A stretch of 64,000 bases of DNA from Bacillota bacterium. GTDB lineage: Bacteria > Bacillota > Clostridia > Oscillospirales > Acutalibacteraceae. Of the stretch, positions 57,157 through 64,000 are shown in pieces. A program made the position numbers and the translations under genes. The DNA lies in contig JAETSA010000014.1 of NCBI GenBank assembly GCA_021769885.1, positions 1 to 64,000 of the forward strand, written 5' to 3'. Each line of letters starts with the position of its first letter. Within the stretch, counting starts at the first letter, position 1. The notes beneath the pieces were generated by a model. It saw nothing but the letters and a program-made list of their open reading frames with translations, made no database searches and was not told the origin of the DNA.

Positions 57157-59394
57157 CTACGATTTTGCAATCTGATTCAGCTGACTGTTGAGAGCGAGCA
57201 ATTCTTCTTTGGTTAAGCTGATGCCTGCCGTACCGAGCAAATTGGTCAGACGCAGGACGGTGAAACCGCCGAGCATTTTGAGCATATCCGCCCCTACGGT
57301 AAATCCCGCGATTTTTTCGCCTTTGCCTTGGCGGTTCAATTTCCCGACCAATGCGGTAAACAGCTGTTTGCCTGCGTCCGTTTCTAAAATATCGCTTAAT
57401 TTATCATTTAAAGAAAAATACCCCTCGGGTGCGGTGATGTCAAACCAATTGAGCACCGCGCCTTTTTCTTTCAGGCGGTATTTTTCGGGGAATACATCGA
57501 CCTTTTGCAGAACGCACTCGTCGGTTTGTGTCCCTGCAACGGCTTTCAAATGTGATTCGCCGATGTTCGGCACATCAAAATAAAAGAAATGCTCTCGACT
57601 GGTTTGTTGCCCTAAGCTTTCCCCGTTTCGAAACAGCTCCACCGTCGGTAAATTCGAATACACGGTGACTTTGGTCACCTCCTCTGCACGTTCTTTATAA
57701 CGTTTCCCGCAGATATGCACAAACGGCTCGTCAGACAGCCACGCTTTGTACGCATAAAACGCATCTTTTTTATACTTTCGGTCAAAGGTGACAAGTCCTT
57801 TGTGATTTTGTCCGTTTTCGCCGCCCTCGTTGCGCGCATCTGCACCGAAATCAAACATATTCCACACGTGTGTCGCCCACAAATACGGTCTTGTGAACAG
57901 CTGTTTAATCAGCTCTTCGTGGTAATGCGCCTGATATTCCTCGGTATAATCGCCCTGCACGGGGTCGGAGGTATGCCAATCTAATCCCTCGCAGCCGTAT
58001 TCGCTCACGCCGATGGGCAAATCGGGAAAGGTTTCGTGAAAACGGTCGAGCCACGGACCGTTCATCGCCGTATCACCGCCGTACCAACCGAAATAATGGT
58101 TATAGGAAACGGCATCGGGAATTTTTAGATACGGGTCGTGTATATCGCACATCGACACGGCGGCAACCACTGTCGGGCGCGTCGGGTCTAATTCGTGCGC
58201 CAAAGCATTTAACTGTTTATGCGTTTCCAGCAAATCCGCATCCGAGCCGTTCATCGTGATTTCATTGGAAAGCCCCCAAACCGCGATACTCGGATGATTA
58301 TAATTCTGTACAATCAACTCGCGCAGCTGTGCTTCGGCGTTTTTGCTTGCCTGCGGCTCGTGCTTCGAAATATACGGAATCTCCGCCCAAACCACCAGCC
58401 CCCGTTCATCACAAAGGTCGTAAAAGTATTGGTCGTGCTGATAATGCGCCAAACGGACGGTGGTCGCACCCAGTTCGCAAATCAAATCCATATCTTCTCG
58501 GTGATGCTCGAGGGAGAGCGCATTGCCGATGCCGAGGCGATCCTGATGGCGGGAAACGCCGCGCAGCGGATACGCTTTGCCGTTTAGCATAAATCCTTTT
58601 TCGGGGTCGATGCAAAATGTTCTACAGCCGAATCGGGCAGATACACGGTCAAGCACCGCACCGCTTTCCCGCAATTCGGCGTACGCTGTGTAAAGGTACG
58701 GGTCTTTTCGCCCCCGCCAAAGGCGGACGTTCGGAATTTCCAAGGTCACCTGCGAGCAGTCCGCGTTGAGAACCGCTTCGGCAACCGTATTGCCGTCTTT
58801 GTCCTGCACACCGTAAAAAAGGGACTGTCCCCTTTTTACGGAATTTAAAAACACCTGCACGCGCACCTGCGCACTTTCGCCCTGCACCATAGGGGTCACG
58901 GCAATGCCGCTGCCGCCGTAATATTCGAGGTCAAAATGCGAATCGCTAACAGCAATCAAATGCACATCGCGGTACAGTCCCCCGTAAAAGGTAAAGTCCG
59001 CCATTTGCGGATACACCGTTTCATTTTCGCTGTTATCCACAGCGACGACCAGCAGATTTTCTTCCTGCAAAACTTTAGGAAGCTCCACACGCCACGTGGA
59101 ATAGCCGCCGTCGTGACCGCCGATGCATTCGCCGTTCCAATACACCTGCGCCGACGAATTTGCACCGCAAAACTCCAAATAATACCGCTCCGCTTCGGGC
59201 AGTTTGGATTTTAAAATCCGCTTCGCATAATAACAAGTGCCGCGGTAATAATCATTGCCGCCGTCCTGCCCGTCAATCTCATTCCACGTATGCGGCAGGT
59301 TTACAAACACCCAATTTTTCGGGAATGTCTTTGGAAGCTCCCTGCTCTCTTTCGAAAATGCCCATTTGTGATTCAAATTGATGATTTGTCTCAT
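57157..59394 (-). CDS. Glycoside hydrolase family 2 beta-galactosidase
   Basis: The 745-residue enzyme has the sugar-binding jelly roll (NLPHTWNEIDGQDGGNDYYR), the Ig-like domain, and a TIM barrel with the acid/base Glu in WGLSNEITMNG and the nucleophile Glu in PIGVSEYGCEGLDW. RGVSRHQDRLG is the usual start of the barrel. Cytoplasmic, no signal peptide. It follows the GPH transporter by 20 bases, so imported glycoside is probably hydrolysed inside. The C-terminal ~70 residues form a small helical extra domain. ATG 59394 follows CGGAGG. Confidence 0.92.
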   Translation of the reverse strand: MRQIINLNHKWAFSKESRELPKTFPKNWVFVNLPHTWNEIDGQDGGNDYYRGTCYYAKRILKSKLPEAERYYLEFCGANSSAQVYWNGECIGGHDGGYSTWRVELPKVLQEENLLVVAVDNSENETVYPQMADFTFYGGLYRDVHLIAVSDSHFDLEYYGGSGIAVTPMVQGESAQVRVQVFLNSVKRGQSLFYGVQDKDGNTVAEAVLNADCSQVTLEIPNVRLWRGRKDPYLYTAYAELRESGAVLDRVSARFGCRTFCIDPEKGFMLNGKAYPLRGVSRHQDRLGIGNALSLEHHREDMDLICELGATTVRLAHYQHDQYFYDLCDERGLVVWAEIPYISKHEPQASKNAEAQLRELIVQNYNHPSIAVWGLSNEITMNGSDADLLETHKQLNALAHELDPTRPTVVAAVSMCDIHDPYLKIPDAVSYNHYFGWYGGDTAMNGPWLDRFHETFPDLPIGVSEYGCEGLDWHTSDPVQGDYTEEYQAHYHEELIKQLFTRPYLWATHVWNMFDFGADARNEGGENGQNHKGLVTFDRKYKKDAFYAYKAWLSDEPFVHICGKRYKERAEEVTKVTVYSNLPTVELFRNGESLGQQTSREHFFYFDVPNIGESHLKAVAGTQTDECVLQKVDVFPEKYRLKEKGAVLNWFDITAPEGYFSLNDKLSDILETDAGKQLFTALVGKLNRQGKGEKIAGFTVGADMLKMLGGFTVLRLTNLLGTAGISLTKEELLALNSQLNQIAKS

Positions 59395-59414
59395 AAAAAA
59401 CCTCCGTAATCCGT

Positions 59415-60833
59415 TCAGTTATTTGCGTTCCCGTGTTTTCGGCGCAGTGCCTCGACATTCTCGTCTACCTGCTTTTTGTGGAGAGGGTACCAAAACCACA
59501 ATACCAGAGCGAGCAAAGTAAATCCGACCGCAGGCACAAGTGTCGAAATATTGTATATACCCCGCAAGACACGTTCTGTCTGCACAACGCCCTGCTGTGC
59601 GGCGGCGGTATTATAACCGATGGCAGTCAAAAGCCAGCCGACCATACCTGCCGCGACAGCCTGCCCCAGCTTGCGGGCAAAAGAATACATCGCATATACC
59701 GAACCGTCCTCGCGGATGCCGTTTTTCAGTTCCGAATAATCAATCACATCGGTAATCAGTGCCCAGGATACCATCGAAAATATGCCGAGCCCGAACCAGC
59801 AAAGCATTTGCAGTCCCACATAGACCCAAACATTTTCGGGGCGGAGCACAAACATCAGGACGCACACTGCCGCCGCAAACAGATTGGAGCCCACGCTGAC
59901 CTCTGCTTTGCCGATTTTTTTGGCAAGCGGCTTTGCGACAAAGGCGGCAACGGTCATCCCGACCATCATCATCACGGTGGACACAGACTGCGCAGACGCA
60001 TCGTTATAGTAATCGGGAAAAACATAGCCTGCCATATTCTGCATCGTCAGCTGCGCCAACAGCATCACAACCGAGGCGGCGATAATCGAAATCAGCGCGC
60101 GGTTATGCACGGCGTTTTTCAGCATTTTTCCCACCGAATTATTCCGAAATACATCTTCTTCCTCCCGCGGGCGCACGCGTTCCGTGACCAGCGCGTAACA
60201 GAGCAGATAGCAAAGAATGGCAAGCACCGAAAAAACCCCCGCCGCGAGTGTCACCCGACTGCCGACCAGCACTTCTTTTCCTGTTTCGGCGCTTTTTTCA
60301 TATGCAATCAGCGGCAACCCAACGCCAATCACCGCCCCCGCGAGCATACCGCCCATCGTGCGGAACGTGGAAAGCGACTGACGGTCGCCGGGGTCGCTCG
60401 AAATCGCCGACGCCATAGACCCGTACGGAATATTGATAGACGTATAAAATACCGATCCCCACAAAATATAAGTGACAAACAGATATCCGATTTTCAGCCA
60501 CTGCGGTGCAGCCGACAGTGCGCTTTGGTATATCAAAAAAGACGATACCGCCACAGGACCGCACATCCGTAAAATCCACGGCTTGAATTTCCCGTTTTTG
60601 TTGCCCTTGTGCCGATCACAGATTCTGCCCATCGTGACGTCTGTAAACGCATCGGTAAAACGTGCAATCATCATAATCGTGCCAACTACGCCCGCGCTCA
60701 CACCCATAACATCGGTATAAAATTTCATCAAAATCATGGTAGACAAAATAAAGGTGAAATCGTTTCCGAAATCGCCGAACAAATAGCCCAGCTTGTCGCG
60801 CAGTCCGAACGGGCGTATTGCCTGCCTCTTCAT
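59415..60833 (-). CDS. GPH-family (MelB-like) sugar:cation symporter
   Basis: The 472-residue protein has 12 predicted helices and GPH motifs: LGYLFGDFGNDFTFILSTMI, FTDAFTDVTMGRICDR, IPYGSMASAISSDPGDRQSL and DVIDYSELKNGIREDG. It would import a glycoside with Na+ or H+. ATG 60833 follows AGAGAGGACTG. First gene of the operon with the beta-galactosidase. A dyad AATACTG-CAAA-CAGTATT (60860-60877) lies just upstream and may be an operator. Confidence 0.9.
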   Translation of the reverse strand: MKRQAIRPFGLRDKLGYLFGDFGNDFTFILSTMILMKFYTDVMGVSAGVVGTIMMIARFTDAFTDVTMGRICDRHKGNKNGKFKPWILRMCGPVAVSSFLIYQSALSAAPQWLKIGYLFVTYILWGSVFYTSINIPYGSMASAISSDPGDRQSLSTFRTMGGMLAGAVIGVGLPLIAYEKSAETGKEVLVGSRVTLAAGVFSVLAILCYLLCYALVTERVRPREEEDVFRNNSVGKMLKNAVHNRALISIIAASVVMLLAQLTMQNMAGYVFPDYYNDASAQSVSTVMMMVGMTVAAFVAKPLAKKIGKAEVSVGSNLFAAAVCVLMFVLRPENVWVYVGLQMLCWFGLGIFSMVSWALITDVIDYSELKNGIREDGSVYAMYSFARKLGQAVAAGMVGWLLTAIGYNTAAAQQGVVQTERVLRGIYNISTLVPAVGFTLLALVLWFWYPLHKKQVDENVEALRRKHGNANN

Positions 60834-60859
60834 AAACTCAGTCCTCTCTGTATTTTCGA

Positions 60860-60877
60860 AATACTGCAAACAGTATT
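60860..60877. promoter_or_regulatory. Candidate operator of the sugar operon
   Basis: AATACTG (60860-60866) and CAGTATT (60871-60877) form a perfect inverted repeat with a four-base centre, 27 bases before the transporter start codon. Confidence 0.45.
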
Positions 60878-60902
60878 CCCCGAACGGGAAGCAAATATTT
60901 GC

Positions 60903-60931
60903 TTGACAAATATGTACGGATTTGATATTCT
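60903..60931 (+). promoter_or_regulatory. Promoter of the padR operon
   Basis: TTGACA and TATTCT, 17-base spacer. Confidence 0.85.
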
Positions 60932-60956
60932 TTATACATAGATACTAAATGTATAA
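60932..60956. promoter_or_regulatory. Probable PadR operator
   Basis: TTATACAT (60932-60939) and ATGTATAA (60949-60956) form a perfect inverted repeat directly after the -10 box. PadR proteins bind ATAC/GTAT dyads of this kind, so autorepression is likely. Confidence 0.65.
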
Positions 60957-60994
60957 AGGTACTCGAGGTATATTGGCAGAAAGGAGTTTACAAA

Positions 60995-61342
60995 ATGCGC
61001 ATCAGCAAAGAGCTTGCCAAAGGCAGTACGGGGCTTTTGGTGTTGGGCGTACTTTCCAAGCACGAAATGTACGGCTATCAGATTATTAAAACCGTAGAAT
61101 TGATGAGCGAAAACGTGTTTCAAATGAATGAGGGCACACTCTATCCGATTTTGCATTCGCTCGAAAAAGAGGAATTTTTAACCGCGCATTGGGCGGAAAA
61201 CGAGGAAACGGGGCGTCGGCGGAAATACTATAAAATCACCGAAAAGGGACTGAAAGAGCTTGCCGCGCAAAAACAGGAATGGGACACTTACCAAACTGCG
61301 GTCAACCGTGTGCTCGGGAATGCGCAAACGAGCCTCGCCTGA
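60995..61342 (+). CDS. PadR-family transcriptional regulator
   Basis: The 115-residue protein has the PadR winged helix: LLVLGVLSKHEMYGYQIIKTV, NEGTLYPILHSLEKEEFLTA, EETGRRRKYYKITEKGLKEL. ATG 60995 follows GAAAGGAG. It is followed by two genes for HAAS-type membrane proteins, the standard companions of this PadR type. An operator-like dyad overlaps its promoter. Confidence 0.95.
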   Translation: MRISKELAKGSTGLLVLGVLSKHEMYGYQIIKTVELMSENVFQMNEGTLYPILHSLEKEEFLTAHWAENEETGRRRKYYKITEKGLKELAAQKQEWDTYQTAVNRVLGNAQTSLA

Positions 61343-61372
61343 CGCTTGATTGTTTCGGAAGGGGGAAACAAT

Positions 61373-63082
61373 ATGGAATCGCGCTTTCAGGAATACATAG
61401 ACTACGTCTGCGGCGGCATTCGAAGCAAACGCACGCGTGCGGACGTTTCGGACGAGCTGCTTTCACATTTGGAAGCACGCTATGAACAAAACCGTGCGGT
61501 CGGATTGGAGGAGGAAGCCGCTCAGGCTGAGGCTGTGGCGCATATGGGTTCGCGCAAGGCGCTTCGCAAAACATTTTCGAAGCTGTATCCGTTTTCTGCT
61601 GTTGACTATATGCGCGCTGCTCTGAATTTTTTCATGGTCGGGCTTCTGTTCACGCATATACACATAGATTTCTTTGTCGGGTCGGAACAGATCACCGTAT
61701 TCGTCGGACAGCTTCTGATCTTATTTGCGTTGTTCAAATTATACACGGCAGACCGCCGTATTCGAACAGCGTTGATTTTGTATCCGCTGTATCTGTTGGG
61801 AAACACGGCTTGTGCCTGGATTGCCTACTACTATATACCCGTGCCGCCGCACCTGCGGCTTCTGCAAATTCTCACCGTCTGTCTGCTTGCCTCGGCATAC
61901 GGCTTCTTCTTCGCGGGACTGCATCGGCTTTGCCGTCAAAATCCCGTAGAGAACACAAAAGACCCGCATTTGCTGTTCTGCGGTATAACCACGGTCGGGA
62001 TACAGCTGTTTTTTATCGTAATTCTTGCCTGCACGGGCGCCGACAGCAAAATCGAGCTCGGCGGGTTCGGGTATATTTTGCTTGCCGCGGTACTGATTGT
62101 TTTGGCGGGTATGCAGCGCGCCAAAAAGCGATTGTGCCATACGGATTCGCCGTTTCTCCTGCGCAAACCCTTACAAACATACGGCAAGCTGTGTTACGCA
62201 CTGCTTTCTGTGCTTCTGCTGGTGGTTCTGCCCCTCGGCAGTATGTGCCACGCCGCTATGCGTCCGCCCAAAGCGGCGCTGTATGTGCAAAATGACATCG
62301 AAACTGCCGAGGCGGATATCCGCGAAGCGCGGGAAAATATGCTGCGACTCGGCTTTCCCGAAGTATATATAAAGGATTTGCCCGACAGTGAAATTCTAAA
62401 CTACAGGCACGCAACCTTTATGACGGTTTGCCGAGAAGAAGCCGTCGCGCGTGCGGCGGAAGAAAATCCAACCGTCACGCAGGTGCACACCTATGCGTTT
62501 TTCTTCCCGAAGGAAGCCACAAAAACCGAGCGGTCTGCTTTGCGTATGCTGTATGTGCTGGAGAATTTTGACGCGCAGTCCTTTCACGGGCGGGACGGCT
62601 TTTACTTTCAATTCTCAGGAGATGAATTTTGGGCATATACGCCGTCTGTGCGGGAAATCGAGGGTCTGTCCGCATTTTTCAGCCTGATTTTGGCGGACTG
62701 TGACGGCGAAACCGTATCCGCCGCACCGCTGTACACCGTGCCGTATCAGGATGCGGACGGTATGCCGAAAGCTTACACGGGCTGTGAGTTTACATTCCCC
62801 CGCAAAGCGGTAAACCGCCGCGCCTATTTTGCCGATACCGCACAGTTTCGGTCGGATACGGAACAGCTTTTGAATTACGATTCAGGATATGTAGCCGCCG
62901 TTTCTTATCACAAAAAAGCACCGTTTTATTTACTGCATACCAATACACTGCAAATGTCCGAACAGAAATTTTCCGCCGATATGTATTCTCTGCTGTTTCA
63001 GCCGAGCGACCCAACCGTAGAGCAGCGCAATGAGGACTGTCTTGTGCAGAATGCAGACGGCTCGCCGGAAAGAATGCAATAG
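61373..63082 (+). CDS. HAAS-domain membrane protein (PadR partner) 1
   Basis: The 569-residue protein starts with a HAAS-type helical domain (YIDYVCGGIRSKRTRADVSD, ELLSHLEARYEQ, AQAEAVAHMGSRKALRKTFS), followed by about eight membrane helices (~90-320) and a large external domain (~330-560). In PadR-linked pairs the HAAS protein is thought to work with the regulator in envelope stress (family knowledge). ATG 61373 follows AAGGGGGAAAC. The paralogue downstream repeats its first ~35 codons almost base for base. Confidence 0.82.
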   Translation: MESRFQEYIDYVCGGIRSKRTRADVSDELLSHLEARYEQNRAVGLEEEAAQAEAVAHMGSRKALRKTFSKLYPFSAVDYMRAALNFFMVGLLFTHIHIDFFVGSEQITVFVGQLLILFALFKLYTADRRIRTALILYPLYLLGNTACAWIAYYYIPVPPHLRLLQILTVCLLASAYGFFFAGLHRLCRQNPVENTKDPHLLFCGITTVGIQLFFIVILACTGADSKIELGGFGYILLAAVLIVLAGMQRAKKRLCHTDSPFLLRKPLQTYGKLCYALLSVLLLVVLPLGSMCHAAMRPPKAALYVQNDIETAEADIREARENMLRLGFPEVYIKDLPDSEILNYRHATFMTVCREEAVARAAEENPTVTQVHTYAFFFPKEATKTERSALRMLYVLENFDAQSFHGRDGFYFQFSGDEFWAYTPSVREIEGLSAFFSLILADCDGETVSAAPLYTVPYQDADGMPKAYTGCEFTFPRKAVNRRAYFADTAQFRSDTEQLLNYDSGYVAAVSYHKKAPFYLLHTNTLQMSEQKFSADMYSLLFQPSDPTVEQRNEDCLVQNADGSPERMQ

Positions 63083-63091
63083 GAGTGCCTT

Positions 63092-64000
63092 ATGGAAAAG
63101 AAAATATTTTCGGAATACATAGACTACGTCTGCGGCGGCATTCGAAGTAAACGCACGCGTGCGGACGTTTCGGACGAGCTGCTTTCACACTTAGAAGCAC
63201 GCTATGAGCAAAACCGCGCGGTCGGGCAGGATGAAATCATCGCACAGTCCCTTGCCATAGAGCAAATGGGAAACCGCGAAAAACTGCGGCAAAAATTTGC
63301 CACGCTGTATCGCTTTTACACGCCCGACTACCTGCGTACGGCACTTAACTGCCTGCTGTTCGGTCTGTTTTTTATTTTCACACGGCTGAATTTGTTTCCG
63401 TATGCAGACAGCATTTTGCCGTTTGTCGGGCAAATGTTGATTTTATATGCCCTGTACCGCCTGCACAGCATTAACGAACCCATAAAAATTGCCGCACGGA
63501 TATATTTGGTTTATCTTTTGGCAGACAATCTGCATTTGTTTTTGTCGCTGTATTTTACACCCGACCGTTTATGTGTATACATTACAGGCGTAATCGCAGT
63601 GCTGTTGTTCACGGCATCGTACACCGCACTGTTTTGGGGCTTGGACAGAGCCTGCGATACCAATTTTGCGTACGGCGATAAGCCGTCAAGGCTGATATTT
63701 TGCGCCTTAGCACTTTGGTGGACTTCCTTTTGGTTTTGCATACTTGCCGTCAGTGGCGAGCCGCTGACCGCTGAAGATTGGGGCTATTTCCATACAGAAA
63801 CGATTCTGCCGCTGTGCATCACCTATTTCGGATTTCGACGTGTAAAACGGATTCTGTGTCACAGCGAACCTGAATTTTCCCTGCAAAATCTGCCGACCAA
63901 ACGCGGCAAACGTATTTTCGCCGCTGTGCTTTGCGTCTTTTTGCTTCTGCCGTTCGCCGCGATGTGCGGTGCGGCACTCCGCACGCCGACTATCGAGCCA
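63092..64000 (+). CDS. HAAS-domain membrane protein 2 (partial, cut by window end)
   Basis: The frame is open for 303 codons to the window edge. It starts with the same HAAS segment (YIDYVCGGIRSKRTRADVSD, ELLSHLEARYEQ) and continues with several membrane helices that are only distantly similar to the upstream gene. ATG 63092 follows AGGAGTGCC and lies nine bases after the upstream stop. A tandem paralogue in the same operon. Its external domain, if any, lies outside the window. Confidence 0.85.
   Translation, partial: MEKKIFSEYIDYVCGGIRSKRTRADVSDELLSHLEARYEQNRAVGQDEIIAQSLAIEQMGNREKLRQKFATLYRFYTPDYLRTALNCLLFGLFFIFTRLNLFPYADSILPFVGQMLILYALYRLHSINEPIKIAARIYLVYLLADNLHLFLSLYFTPDRLCVYITGVIAVLLFTASYTALFWGLDRACDTNFAYGDKPSRLIFCALALWWTSFWFCILAVSGEPLTAEDWGYFHTETILPLCITYFGFRRVKRILCHSEPEFSLQNLPTKRGKRIFAAVLCVFLLLPFAAMCGAALRTPTIEP

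Noticed and set aside
59433-60572. 379-codon open frame opposite the GPH transporter
   Set aside because: It lies wholly opposite a transporter with all family motifs; its translation is His/Arg-rich without domain features.

Overview
The window looks like a spore-forming member of the Clostridia, probably an uncultured Oscillospiraceae/Ruminococcaceae-type gut bacterium. It carries sporulation genes (spoVAC fragment, spoVAD, yabP, yabQ, a ylmC-like gene), Gram-positive promoters of the TTGACA-17-TATAAT type, strong purine-rich ribosome binding sites and many U-tailed terminators. Taxonomy is inferred from gene content only.

Positions 1 to about 17,230 are the right-hand part of an integrated mobile element whose left end lies outside the window. 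Its cargo is a damaged histidine kinase, a truncated beta-propeller protein, an ABC exporter, an XRE/AlbA_2/excisionase-like regulator operon read leftward, a XerC-like tyrosine recombinase overlapping a class B sortase, small conserved element proteins, a sigma-like factor with an HTH_16-type partner, a probable structured RNA, and three consecutive large serine recombinases. Immediately to the right, the reading frame of the last 41 residues of SpoVAC resumes, followed by spoVAD. The element is therefore inserted inside spoVAC, a gene for the spore dipicolinate channel.

From 17.4 kb on the sequence is host chromosome: proC, mscL and a radical SAM gene; a TPP-riboswitch-controlled thiamine-precursor ABC operon; lipid kinase and glycyl-tRNA synthetase; a tRNA-Ala; the yabP-yabQ-divIC-S1 cluster; a lone fumarase alpha subunit; a GATase-less GMP synthase; a SigH-like sigma factor; phosphoglucomutase; a ComM-type ATPase; pflA; cyclophilin; an MTA-salvage cluster (deaminase, phosphorylase, MtnA); an M28 peptidase; a beta-galactosidase/GPH transporter operon; and a PadR regulator with two tandem HAAS-type membrane proteins, the second cut by the window end.

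Two themes run through the chromosome. First, several genes have decayed by internal deletion or frameshift while their control signals remain: a MATE gene behind a probable guanidine-IV riboswitch, a macrodomain gene fused to a sirtuin tail, and an ATC-hydrolase-like gene. Second, five intergenic regions hold arrays of short hairpin modules in which both arms change together while constant GTAGGG/CCCTAC ends are kept; three of them contain the same ~69-bp insert inside differing, still-paired outer arms.
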